A stretch of DNA of 64,000 bases, taken from contig CM042010.1 of assembly GCA_023525715.1 (NCBI GenBank), positions 68,040,894-68,104,893 of the forward strand, given 5' to 3'. The stretch is from Cichorium intybus. Taxonomy: Eukaryota > Streptophyta > Magnoliopsida > Asterales > Asteraceae. Position 1 is the first letter of the stretch. Each line of letters starts with the position of its first letter. Both the position numbers and the translations under genes were made by a program. This document shows positions 23,771 through 35,654 of the stretch, one piece after another. The notes beneath the pieces are model-generated. The model searched no databases and was not told where the DNA came from. It worked only from the letters and a program-made list of their open reading frames with translations.

Positions 23771-24786
23771 TGTCAACGCCTAGTAATATCAAGTATTTTA
23801 GTCGTTGTTGAGCCCTATTCTCGGTGAATTTATATCATATATGTTGTGGTATTCTCACTTTTTGTGTCAGTGCTTGTTTGGAAAGAAAAGATGTAAACAG
23901 GGGCTAAAAGCGTACAAAATGGAAGAAGTTTGAAGAGAAAGACAAAACAGTCGAATTAGCACGCTCGCCGTGGATATGTGCAAGGGCACGACGCCGCTGA
24001 GTCAGCAATGAGGCGGTGGAGAATATTCAAATGCCGAGAAAATAGGGATAAACCCATACGCGCGCCGCGGAATCTTAATGAGCACGGCGCGGTCACTTAT
24101 TTTTCAAAACTATAAATAGAGGGTTTTAGGTCGAAATTAGAAGCAAAGACCTGGCATAAGAACGACCCCCAAGGCTTCTTTGACTCCGAGTTTTAGTTTT
24201 CAATCGACCATAATTGGTATTTATGTTTTTCTCTTTTAATTTCCAAGTAGTTTAGCAGTTTTGGTAGCTTTGGCTAGTGTTATTGGGTGTGACAACCATT
24301 GGCATTAGTTTTTAGTTTCTGAAAGTTTATGTTTTCTGTTTTGGAACAAGTTGGATCTCAGTTTCTAATAGTTAATCATTCGGTTATTATTAATTGCTCT
24401 TTTTATGGTTTTATGCTTTTGGATGAATTTTGGATGTTTGAATGTGTTGGATGTTTTGATTTAATCTTTGTTACTGCTGATTCTGAAATGCATTTCTGAT
24501 TTCAGTAAGTAATTAGGTTAAGTATTGGTTTTAGTTTAGTTGATGCTTGATTTGGAATTGTTGGATGTTTATGATTTCGGGATTGTTTTTGGTAAAAGTC
24601 GAAAACTAGATCCTCTGGTTGTAGAGTGACACTACAATTGGTAATCTGTTGCCTACCTTGACCACGCAACTCCTGTGGATCGACCCTGACTATCGCTATA
24701 CTAGTGTGTGTTAGGTTTATTTTACTATTTTTGACCGCACGACGACCTAGGCGTGTCAAGGATCGGTGGCTTTACGTTCGTCAACA
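23771..24786 (+). mobile_element. Solo LTR (1016 bp), plus strand
   Basis: It begins TGTCAACGCCTAGTAATATC and ends GTTCGTCAACA. A TATA box TATAAATAG is at 24111-24119, followed by transcript-like leader. It splits the OTU-like domain of the MULE relic. Flanking pentamers AGGAT and GTTAA do not match, and a few codons expected at the junction are missing, so a small deletion probably removed the target duplication. Confidence 0.7.
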
Positions 24787-25260
24787 GTTAATAGACAAGT
24801 TATTGAAATCATATGATCACTAGACTAGAGAATTCAATAGATGTGACGAAGTACTTAATTCATTGACTTTATCAAAATCACCAGCAACAGAGGTGCAATA
24901 GAGGTACACTGGATGCTTATGCTTGAGACAGTTATCCTGATAGCCCACAATTTTGGTGTGATCCTCTAATTTTTAACCAATATAGGCTCTATAACTTGTT
25001 TTCCTCTTTGGAAAGGTCCTAATGAGTTTTCATACCATCAGTTTATCGAAATTTCACACGTATATGACAATCACTAAGTGATGGTACATTTAGAAAGAAA
25101 GTACCCACTACCTCCTATTTCAGCATTATGGATCCTCTAGAAAGCGCCAACAATTAGATGACAAACGATGTATATGTCATGTGTAGAATTCTATAAGCAA
25201 CTTAAACCTACTCAAAAAACTTTTATAAGTCTAGAGGATTAGTTGTTGCAATATTTTGAC

Positions 25261-25729
25261 TCATATTTTGTTATGTTAAATTTTATTAAGAAATACATGA
25301 GGTCGATGATGTTTATTTCCGAATATAGTATTTTAGTTATATTTACACTATTATAATATAAAAAATATAATTATTATGTTTACAATAATTAACAATAAAT
25401 ATAAAAATTCTTTGTTATTCTAATTAAAGAAAATAATATAATAAGTTTGAAATAAATTAGGTATTTTAATAATAATAATAATAATAAATAAAAGGTAGTA
25501 TATAATGAGTAATTAAAAAAATAAAGCAATGATAATAATATCATTAGTTAGTGTCATAATAAGAGAAACACAATAATGATTACGGTTGGCAGAGTGTAGG
25601 TGGCCGATAGCGATTTTATAGGATGCACTTGTTCTAATGTGTTCATGAAATTTACCTAGTTTGTAACTGGTGTAAATCTTTGTAATTACTGTGACTTTGT
25701 TTGTAATTGCTGTGAATGTTAGATTTTTA
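25261..25729. other. AT-rich stretch, no gene seen
   Basis: Low-complexity A/T with a TAATAA-type simple repeat at about 25470-25492. The minus frame 25513-25797 crosses into the terminal repeat of the next element and is not a gene. Confidence 0.5.
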
Positions 25730-26187
25730 TAATAGAAAGAGTAAATTACATTAACGGTCCCTATGGTTTGGGGTAATTTATGCATTTGGTCCTTCATTTT
25801 TGTTTTTTAACTCAAACAGTCCCTATTATGTAATTTTATTAGGCGCTGGGTCCATACCAAACCTTAATTAACTATATTATCCTTTTCATTTCTTTTCTTA
25901 ATTAATTTATTATACATTTATTATTTTTAATTAATTAACTATTTATTTATTTATTATTTATATTTAAATCTAAATCTCTCTCTCTCCACCGTCCTAAACC
26001 CACTCTCGGACATTCCTCTCACCCTAATCTCTCTTCTGTCCACATCACAACATCGACTATATCTCCTCCCTCCTCCATCTTCTTCATCGACTTGCATCTT
26101 CCTCCTCCTCCCTTTCAATCGTCCACCTATATCATCACCATCATCACCGGTAGAGGAAACCTGACTTTAGAGTTACCCTTTTGATTA

Positions 26188-26706
26188 TATTGGAGAATGG
26201 AGGCTTTTTTGGTCAACAAAGGGAGGAAGGCCTAAGCTAATGTTCTCTTCTCATGCCTGTTTTTTTGACTTCATACTTCACAATTCACATTACATTTTCA
26301 TGCATATAAATACGAGGCTTTGGTTGAGAGCAAAACACAACACAACTCAACACACAGAAAACAAACACAAATACATAGATAGATATATCACAGTTTTGTG
26401 ATATAGCCTTTTGTGCAGAGTCGAGTTTAGCAGCCAAAAGTGCAAGTGATATTTTCTTGTGAGTCGTCAGACTACAAGTGCAGTTTATCCTTGTATGATT
26501 GTATTTTTCTTGGTGTTAATAAAACCCTCTCTCTCTCGTTCGCCCGTTGATTAGCCGATCAAACAGATCGTATGAACCACGTTAAATATTGTGTTCCGAT
26601 TTTACAGCTTTTTAGTTTGCCTATATTCTCCATTTTATTTTCGTGTGTTTTGCCGGAATCGTTTATCATTTGTCGAAGTGTCTAATTTGTTTTGTTATTC
26701 CCAACA
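26188..26706 (+). repeat. Left LTR of the Tork-like Copia (519 bp)
   Basis: Its first bases are TATTGG where the right LTR has TGTTGG, so the terminal TG is mutated. A TATA box TATAAATAC is at 26305-26313. It ends CCAACA. Confidence 0.92.
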
Positions 26707-26722
26707 AACTAGTATCAGAGCT

Positions 26723-27906
26723 ATGGCTGAAGATGGGAAAGTTAGGATCAAGAAATTCGAAGGTCACGATTTCGGATTTTGGAGAATGCAAATCGAAGAT
26801 TATCTCTACCAGAAAAAATTACACCTACCACTGTTCGGAATAAAACCTGAAACGATGACGCAAGAAGAATTGGACTTATTAGATCAGCAGGCACTTGGAG
26901 TTATAAGGTTATCATTGGCAAAAAATGTAGCATACAATATTGTCAGTGTGAAGACAACCTATAATATGATAAATGCACTGTCTAATATGTATGAAAAACC
27001 TTCAGCGGCAAATAAGGTTTTCTTGATTCGGCAGTTGGTGAATCTGAAGATGAAAGAAGGCGGCTTGGTGACAGACCATGTGAATGAATTCAACTCATTA
27101 ATATCAAGATTGATATCTGTTGATATTGGAGTCGAAGACGAAGTCTAGGCGTTGCTGTTATTATCTTCGTTGCCTAAGAGTTGGTCCGGTACAGTAACAG
27201 CAGTTAGCAGTTCGGCCAGAGGTGCTAAGCTGTCATTCGAAGGTATTCGCGACTTAATCCTTGGAGAGGATGTGCGAAGACGGAGTGCCGGAGAATCTTC
27301 CAGTAGTCTCCTAAGTACAGAAGACAGAGGAAGAAGGTCCAACAAAGGAGGCAGTGGTAGAGGAAGATCGAAGTCGAGAAAAAGAGGTGGTCAGAAAAAC
27401 AAGACTGATGTTACCTGTTGGAACTGCAAAGAGAATGGCCATTTCAGAAATCAGTGCCCAAAGCCTTCAGCAGACAAAGGAAAGAAGGAAGTCAATATGG
27501 CAGTAGATTCTGAAGATGATGCGCTCATTTGCTGTGTTGAAAACTCAACAGAATCCTGGATCATGGATTCTGGTGCGTCGTTCCATGCTAGTCACTCCAG
27601 AGAAGTAATGCAAAAATTTTAACAGTACAAAGGAAAGGTCAGACTAGCAGACAACAAGAGCCTGGATATTACAGGTGTTGGGGATGTAGTCCTCAAGACA
27701 ACTTTAGGTACGGATTGGACTTTGAAGAATGTCAAGTTCATTCCTGACTTGAAGAGGATGTTAATATCCGTGGGGCAGCTTGATGATGAAGGCCACCATG
27801 TTACATTTGGTGATCATCAGTGGAAGGTGACAAAAGGGAATTTAGTTGTTGCTAGAGGACAGAAGCGGGGTACACTTTATATGGTGGAAGTTTCTGATGC
27901 CGAAGC
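26723..27906 (+). pseudogene. Copia gag and protease, first part of the split polyprotein
   Basis: The start codon at 26723 opens a Tnt1-like Gag (residues with FEGHDFGFWRMQIEDYL). A zinc knuckle CWNCKENGHFRNQC is at about 27415-27460, and the protease motif WIMDSGASFHAS at about 27560-27595. In-frame stops stand at 27146-27148 and 27620-27622 in an otherwise continuous frame. The frame breaks at 27906 inside a GAAGC target site and resumes at 47985. Known role: Gag packs the RNA, and the protease cleaves the polyprotein. Confidence 0.9.
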
Positions 27907-30900
27907 TGTGACAACTGTGAAATTAGTCAACGAAAGTCAACTTAACTCAACCAAAGCGTACGTTAAAGTCAATATGTGAAATGTAAATTTCATAATCTCT
28001 ACGTTGTATTATTTGATATTATAATATTACGTATGCTAATTTAAGTCAATTATACGAACAAACCATGCTGAGCTAGATGTTTTAATATAAAAAAATATAT
28101 ATAAAAAAAAATTACTGCATGAATAGTAACCAGCGTGAATAGTGAACGGTAAAAGTTTAAAACTCTTCGGAATATTACAAGTTTTATATCAAAACGTAGA
28201 TAAAGATACGACGGTTCCGAATTTATATTTATATTTTTACCAAACGTTATATATAAAAAGTGATGATAGAAAAACGGTAAAAATGTAAAACTATTCGGAA
28301 TATTACAAATTTTATATCGAAACGTAGATAAAATTACGAGGATTCCAAATATATATTTATATTTTTACCAAACGTTATATATAAAAAGTTATGATAGAAA
28401 AATGTTTAATTTAACTTGAAAGCGACGTTTGATTATTAAAATATTTATATAATATAATAAATAAATAATTTTTTTTCAAAGATGTTGAAAAAAAAAGAAG
28501 CCGTTTGTTTTCTATGTTTGAATTTTTTTTTATATTATTTTATTTTAATTTTATTTTATATAAAGTGGGCCCCACTTCATTATTTAATCAATTTTACACG
28601 TTTTACCCTCAAAGAATTTGTATTTTCATTTCGAACACTACGTATTCAATACGTATTTTTAAATTTATCAATAATATTATGACGTTTTAAAAAACGGAAA
28701 AATTACCGTCAAAACGGTATCGTCGATACGAACAATCTAACGTCAAAATTTAATATTATTGATATTAGTTTTATATTTAATATTTTCTTTTTCTTTAAAA
28801 AGAAAGTGTATTTACATTTAAATCCTATATTTTTATTAAACTTACAATTAATACCCTGTCGTTAATTCATTAAAGACATTTAGTTAAAAATATGATATTA
28901 TTAAACTACGATTTTCGTAGATTATATTTTTATAAACAAAAATCATTTATTTTATATAAAAACTATTAAATCTATTTAAAGAGTATTTTAAGGGTATATT
29001 TTGTCATAAACAAATTCTAAAAGCCATAAAAGTCATATATCTGCATCTTGAGGGCCGCAATACGAAAATAAATTTACTATAAATAGAGGCTTCAATCCTC
29101 TCATTTCCTCACACCTCAGATCTCGATCTCTATATCACTAGATAGTATTGTTAGAAGATTCTTCGATATATATAGAAATATACGAAGAATGAGCGTTAGA
29201 AGTAGCTATTTCAGTTATAAATATAGTGAGTTCGAGTTAGAAGCACGAAGAGTCGGGCGATCTAACAACAGTTGGCGATAAGATCATCATCGACATTAAG
29301 GTGAGTTCATACCCCTTCTTTTTATCTTTATTCAAGTTTTTAAGGGGGAGAATACAAGTTATACTATAAAAATAGTTATTTATACTCATTTATAACAATA
29401 GTAAACGAAATGTGAATTTCGTAAACATCATTAAACAATTCAATTATAATTCAAAAAATAATATCGAATGATCTACTTACGAGGGCGGTGTCTAGGCCGA
29501 TCATTTGGGCTAGGTTGTTGGATTTCCGAAAGGCTTATACGCTGAAAGGGTCCTGCCTCCCCATTTGATCTTCTACCTGGCCGTTCTTTATTTGATAGTC
29601 ATGAAATATTATATTGGAATTAATAAAGGGTATAACCAATTTATTACACCACTATTGTGGAGAATATATCTTAAAAGAAGTTCTTTATAACCATCTAAAT
29701 AAGTTATTTCACATATATTTGTAAATATATGCTTTTCACAACGGAATGCTAAAAATAAACTATTATAGGAATAGTTTGTTGATATAAATGTTACTATGAC
29801 GTTTTAAAGAAGACAAATAATTATATAAAATATATAATTATTATACATTACTATATTATCATGGGAAAAATGATAATGGACAAATACAAAGGTTTTTCAT
29901 ATACAAACTTTAACAAGTTGATTGATACATACATTTTTGTGAGACGGGTCTTCACAGTGCTTATTTAAGTACATACTATAAGTCCTGGAATTTATAACCA
30001 GAGTCTCGGTAAGAGAACGTGATATTTGTGTATAGATCTATACGGGATTGACAACCCCGCACCTGAGCTGCTAGCTACAGCTAGACCGACGGGTCTGAGG
30101 TGACAAATGTCATAACAGTCCGACGCCTGAAGAACGTCGAAGCAGGCCTACATGGTCACAGTATGGTTATAGGACGTCTCGCATGGGATATCAACTTTAT
30201 TAAATTGTTACGTGGAAATATACATTTTCAATGGCTTTATACTACAAACTATGCTATACATTTTAGTTCTTGGGTTTTAAGGACTTGGATACATTCATAA
30301 GAAAATATTGGATTTTTTTGGATTACAATACTACATTTTACAAGGAAAGAGATTCCTTATACAAGTTTTATGGTATTAAAACTACATTTTAACAAGTTAC
30401 AAATATAAGTATGGTTTTACTTATACACACTGATTCTATGGGAATTAAAACTATGTTTTATCAAAGATATAAATATAAGTACGGTTTACTTATACATACG
30501 ACTTTTGTGGAATTAAATCTACGATTCGACTACCAGTAAACACCTATTTACACGGTTTTATACAAGAATAAAACTACATAATACTATTTTCAAGTATACA
30601 AATACCTATACATTTTCGGTCTTTGGGTTTTAAGACTATACTCATTTATAAGAAAATATTGGATTTTCTGGTTTCAAACACTATCTTTCTACAAGGAAAA
30701 AGGATTATGGATTTTCTCATACAAAAATCTTATGAACTCACCAACGTAATGTTGACACTCTTTCAAACAACTTGTATTCTCAGGAAATTGATAGGGTAAC
30801 TACAACCTTTGACGATGGGTCGCTATGGCGTCATACTATGTATTTTGATATCATATTGTAATTGTATTCAAAACATACAATCTTTTGAACTATTGTAACA

Positions 30901-31024
30901 TTTACAATTATGTATATGATAGATGTGTTTGCTTTGATCACTATTGTACAAACATTGTAGTGATACTGTTCATGAAGTCATCCACCCTCAGACGTTTCCG
31001 CCATCGTGGTTTGGGGGTGTGACA
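27907..31024 (+). repeat. Left LTR (3118 bp) of the gene-carrying Gypsy
   Basis: The TATA box TATAAATAG is at 29078-29086, followed by GAGGCTTCAATCC leader. An internal duplication with a period of about 128 bp lies at 28145-28400, with CGGAATATTACAA in each copy. Short open frames inside are shared with the right LTR and are not genes. Confidence 0.93.
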
Positions 31025-31039
31025 GATTGGTATCAGAGC

Positions 31040-31595
31040 ATTGTTTATAGTGAACTAAGTATATCAATCCATTTAATATATACAACTATAAATACAATGG
31101 GACTAAAACTCTCTAAAACAATCTGTACAAAGTATACTTTAAAATACAATGATATTTTTATAAAGTATAAGTACAAGTACATACATACTAGAACAGTGTC
31201 ATAACCAGAACAATACAAGAGTAATAAGATGAGTTGAACACTACGAATAGGCCTAGGTAGTTATGTAATCATACCTAGGACAAATAGAGCCTGATCAACT
31301 GTATTTGTCCAAGGTATGACTAACATGTACTTAGAAATAGTCGTAGTGAACAACAAGTCTAAAAAGCTTACCAAGAACCATATACAAAGAAACTCTAAAA
31401 CAAAATATAAAGCTAAAATAGTACAGGAGTATTTTATAATACTATGGAACCATACATCTAGACACTTTATGTACATCTTATACCCCTAAACTTACATAGT
31501 TGACCTGACAATTCGATAATACCTGACCAATAATTATTATCGAAACCTTCCATCATCCCTACCAACAATTCCATTAAACTAATATTGGTAGAAAT
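31040..31595. other. Leader between primer site and captured gene
   Basis: Non-coding 5' leader of the Gypsy element, then, from an unclear point, the 3' flank of the antisense RWP-RK gene. The capture boundary is not visible by eye. Confidence 0.5.
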
Positions 31596-33115
31596 TCAAT
31601 CTGAAAGCCGAAGGCGGGCTATGTCACCTGCCAAGTCTTCTGGTTTCTCTTCACTTACGATCTTGAGAAAATCATGGTTAAAACCACTCATCGCAGAAAC
31701 AGAAGGCAGGGATTGCTGCTGTGTATGGGTCCCTGATGAAGCTTCCTCACTATTCTGAACCTTTCTTTTCTTGTAAACAGCCTTAAAGGCAGCTTGCCTC
31801 AATCTCTTTGTGGTATCAGTTATCTCCGAACTAGAACCCTCGATTATTGCTCTTTTCTCGTTCTCTAGATCAAGTATTACATCTGCTTTACTAGGATTAT
31901 TATTCAATTCCTGTTGCATAAATACTTTCGGTCATTGCAACCTCATGGTATTAAAATTGGGGAAAAGAAATACAATTCTTAACCTGAGTATGGTTAATAA
32001 GAGTTTGTAGACTCTTAATCTTTCGTCGAGGCCAACTTTTGATGCCTAACTTCCTACAGCGTTGCTTCAACTGTGTTGATCCAATGTTGAGTTCCCTTGC
32101 AGCTTGCATAAGTGGCTTGTTAAAGTGCTGAGCTATCGCTTCCTTACTTAATGGCTGTCTAGAACCACTTCCACTGCCAATTACTGTGGTTCTTGGATTC
32201 AAAGAATCAAACCCGGTTGTACTATTGTCATTCGGGATCATTTGAGCATGATCCTGATTTGTTAAACCAAAGATAACATTTGGTGCAATAACGTTAGAAT
32301 CTGCCGTCTGTAGTAACTGTTGATTTTCAGCTATGAACCCAGGGTTTTGAAATCCCTCCAGATTCCTTTGAATCATCTGAAGGTGATCCTGGTATTGAAA
32401 ACCTCCCTCAAACTCGGGATTCATTCCAACACTGTCGTTATGAATCACCTGTAGTTGATCATCGTTCTACATGCCAGCCATGAATCCTTGATTCATGGGG
32501 ATAATCTCACTGTTCGTTATGTACTCGTCCATAAATGGATCTTTAAAAAAAATGTTAGAAGATAAAAACCAAACTGACATAAAAGTACTAAAATTCAACC
32601 TAGAAGTAAGTTTTGAGATTGCTCATAAGCAAAGCCCAAAGATGAAGGTCCTGGATCTTCTGAGATAATACTCATCGGAGGAAGAACTTCAGGATCATTT
32701 TGAAGCTGATCCAGCGGTAATATATATGGAAAATCTATACCTCACATAATTTAAAATAAAATCAAAACGCTAGAGAAATGAATAAGAAATAAAAGGAGTT
32801 AAGGATATTATAATTACCAGACTCCAGTAGAGGTATCTGATTAAACGATAGGGAGGTACCCTCTTCCCTTAGGAAATTCCGCTCAGCGTCTGACAAGTTT
32901 TCCATATGAGATCTGTTTTCCATGCCTCGATTGTAAATCTGAGATTATATAAGAATAAACTAGTAGTAGGAAAGAATGAGACTGAAAAGATCTTAGATAC
33001 AAATGATGATACATACCCGTTTATATAGCATCTTACAGCAGGAACTGAAAGGACAACCCACGTTCTTAATACCGAAATTCAAAATATCTACAGTAGATGC
33101 AATCTTTTCACTACC
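31596..33115 (-). pseudogene. RWP-RK (RKD-like) transcription-factor gene inside an LTR retrotransposon
   Basis: Exons on the minus strand are 33115-33017 (tentative), 32938-32818, 32740-32600, 32540-31984 and 31910-31596. All introns are short (59-78 bp) and GT-AG, with correct phases. From the ATG at 32923 there are 373 codons including the TGA. Residues about 214-264 form an RWP-RK domain with SKEAIAQHFNKPLMQAAREL and the signature SWPRRKIKSL. The next exon carries the family's usual TTKRLRQAAFKAVYKKRK tail. No PB1 domain is seen, so RKD-like rather than NLP-like. One in-frame TAG at 32467-32469 (residue 107) would stop translation before the DNA-binding domain. Known role: RWP-RK proteins bind DNA and control nitrogen responses or gametophyte and egg-cell fate. 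Orientation is opposite to the host retrotransposon. Confidence 0.85.
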
Positions 33116-33180
33116 CTAAGTGACATCTTTTCCAAATTCGCGGCTTGACTCCGATGAGGACAGGATAACGAAAAGACATT

Positions 33181-33186
<6 letters not shown>

Positions 33187-33237
<51 letters not shown>
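33187..33237. repeat. (AT)n microsatellite, left of the Helitron
   Basis: About 25 AT units. The same tract continues at 35624-35652, on the other side of the Helitron. Confidence 0.95.
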
Positions 33238-33240
<3 letters not shown>

Positions 33241-35623
33241 ATACTATAATACATATATAATATGTACAAACAATTTAAGCACACATGTCTTAAAATTAAG
33301 AGGTACAACAATATAATGCACAATTTTCTCAAATAAAATAAAATACTCATATTTTCAAATTTCAAAAACTCAAATTTTCGGATTTGAAATTTCAAAATTT
33401 CAAAATTTCAAAATTTAAAAATTTTACTTTATGAGAATATATATATATATGTCATAGGTTTACACACATACATACCATTCCATCCCTCACCCCTCTAAAA
33501 ATCCTAAATGCCATTAGCATCAAATATTGTCTTCACCAACATCATCCAGTCATCAAACACCGTCGTCACCAACATCATTCAATCACCACTGCATAAGTGC
33601 CACATGCAACACCATCTTCCTCCATCCCACAACCTTTTCACCATAATATGGCGCTTCATTACCATCGTTAACTTCTACCATCTAAAGACACAAAGAAAAA
33701 CGCTTCACGATTTCAGAAAATTTGTTTGCATTAGTGAATTTGTTTGTATGTATGTGTGGTTGTGTTAGAGTGTATGTGTGGTTCTATTTGTGACTGTGGT
33801 ATGTATGTATATACCTGTGTTTCTCTTTATGTGTTGACTTTAGTATGGTTGTAATCACCATCATATTTTCATTTGCTAGGTATCGAAATCCACATAGCTT
33901 GGAACCTAAACAAACAATTACGCAATTATAGGAATTAGTTGATTTCTACCAAATAAGAAACTTAAAAAATATTTCAAATAGACTGCTCAATTTCTCCACA
34001 ACAGCAATCTATTTTCTGTACTTCCAATAATGCCAATGAATTTCTGCACTTCCAAGGGCAAAAACGACAGAAGATAGAAAAATAAAAGGCATTCACCATG
34101 AATTCTTTAGATGGAGACTTTGTATAAACTCAAACAGAAACACAAAATCCGATTCTGTGTATAAACTCAAAAATTACAGGCGTTCCCCGGGACAAATCAG
34201 GAACATTTCTATTAGAACTCATCAGACTTGCAGACAAACTTACTTACAGCAATCGATTCAAGAAAAAGACAGATTGCGTTATAAAATCTGATGTATAAAC
34301 TCAGACATAAACACAAAATTTGACTCTGAAACATAAATTCTGAAATATATTCTTCATAAATCATATGCATATTCACAAATCCGAATAGAAACACAACATA
34401 CAATCTACAACACAAATCCATATTTCTAATGTATTGCGATTTCTGAAAAAAAATCCGAACTCTGAAGTAATATGTAGAACTCACCGGGTTACCGGTCAAC
34501 GGCGGGGAGGTCGACCGGATCGGCAGCAGATGGGAGGATAGGCAGTGGTCGGTTGGGAGGAATTGGAAGGAGCGGCATCCCTCCAGTCGACTGTTCACCG
34601 TTGATTTGGTGACTGAGGAGATGGAGGGTTGGCAAATCGAAGGTAGCGATGATGATGTTAAGCTTGGCAGATCGGAAGAGATCCATTGGTGGTTTTGTCA
34701 TGCACGCTGGGAATCGGAGGTAGCGATGATGATGTTAAGCTTGACAGATCCATAGTTGCATTAGAGACGTATGTAGGGGTAGTCGGTGGTCTTTAGGTGT
34801 GGTGGTAAGGAGATGCCGGATCCAGAAACGAAGGTTGCAGTTCGGTTCGGTAAGGAGATGCCGGATCCAGAAAAGAAGGTTGTATCACCATTTTTTTGCC
34901 GTGTTTGAGAGAGACGAGAAGCAGAAGGGAAAGGAAATAACTGCGGATGCAAAAGTGATTTAGGGTTTGCAATCAATTAAAACATAGCAGACGTATTTGG
35001 CCGGCCCAAGTTTAAAACAATTAGATTTTCTAAGTAAAACCGGCCCATGGTGGAGATGCGGGGAATTATCGCAACCCTTTAGATTTTTTTATTATTACAA
35101 TTTTTATCTTTCATTTTGATCCAAACCTTTTACTTCGGTGGAAACTAATTTTTTTTTAAACGATTTTTTTTTCTTTCTTTCTTCAAGGGTATAATTTTTT
35201 TACCAAACCAATTTTAATTGTCGAGGAATGCATTTTTTTAATAACAAGTTTTTTTTTATTTCTATTTCCAAATGTTGATTTACAAGTAACCAATTTCTTC
35301 CAAGTGTTTTCAGAAAATTTTTTTATTTCCAAATTTTGATTTAAGGATACTTATCGTAAAACGAAAACTATTTCCTGTCCACCTAAAATAAAATAATCGT
35401 CAACTTTTTTTAAACTAATAGCAATCTACTTGAACTTTTTTTTATTACAAATAATAGCAATCTACTTCAACTTTTAAACCAAAATAGACATATCCGACAT
35501 AGTGTCTCTATTTCTCGGACGAAAACAAGTTGACGTCTGCTGAAAGGAAATTAATCGCCGCTCAAAAACTAATTGTCGAAACGAACTATCATCACCCGCC
35601 GCATCGCGCGGGTACGCCGCTAG
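33238..35623 (+). mobile_element. Non-autonomous Helitron inserted into an (AT)n tract
   Basis: The 5' end is TCTATACTATAATACAT after an A, and the 3' end is CTAG (35620-35623) before a T, the A|T insertion rule of Helitrons. Six bases before CTAG there is a hairpin at 35594-35613 with arms ACCCGC and GCGGGT, the classical Helitron 3' structure. The (AT)n tract on both sides is the split target. There is no Rep/helicase. The inside holds noncoding DNA and, on the minus strand around 34500-34980, a GC-richer block like the 5' part of a gene, with two short tandem duplications. No gene family is recognised there. Confidence 0.9.
34640..34875 (-). repeat. Two short duplications in the Helitron's GC-richer block
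   Basis: GGTAGCGATGATGATGTTAA begins at about 34642 and again at 34719. GGTAAGGAGATGCCGGATCC begins at about 34804 and again at 34849. The block may be a captured gene fragment. The minus frames 34489-34701 and 34761-34976 have no known domain. Confidence 0.75.

Positions 35624-35652
<29 letters not shown>
35624..35652. repeat. (AT)n microsatellite, right of the Helitron
   Basis: It continues the (AT)n tract of 33187-33237. The Helitron separates the two halves. Confidence 0.9.

Positions 35653-35654
<2 letters not shown>

Larger units (their letters stand above)
20784..25260 (+). pseudogene. Decayed MULE transposase with OTU-like C-terminal domain
   Basis: The reading begins in mid-gene at 20784 (DVWTLRVVCDEHNQ, LRKLNVKPRDILSTLK), the N-terminal part of MULE transposases. 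The catalytic core is visible as MDATYKTN near 21190 and VTDRDMSLLKACKEVFP near 21365-21420, then CRWHI, then NRVESQHVKLKKHL near 21820. A CGCQMRT..ELSYVHKLAMY zinc-type motif is at 22080-22145. A basic tail with repeats follows at 22320-22790. After the 22773-23590 insertion, the sequence near 23690-23770 reads VRGDGNWVF, the OTU cysteine-peptidase motif with tryptophan in place of the catalytic Cys. 24790-25260 continues the domain (DNHYVMVHLERKYPLPPIS). Stops and frameshifts are many. Two LTR insertions interrupt it. Terminal inverted repeats were not found. Confidence 0.8.

Noticed and set aside
31028..31039. TGGTATCAGAGC as part of a tRNA gene (also near 42910 and 52470)
   Set aside because: This is the complement of the tRNA-Met 3' end used as primer site. 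No cloverleaf surrounds it.
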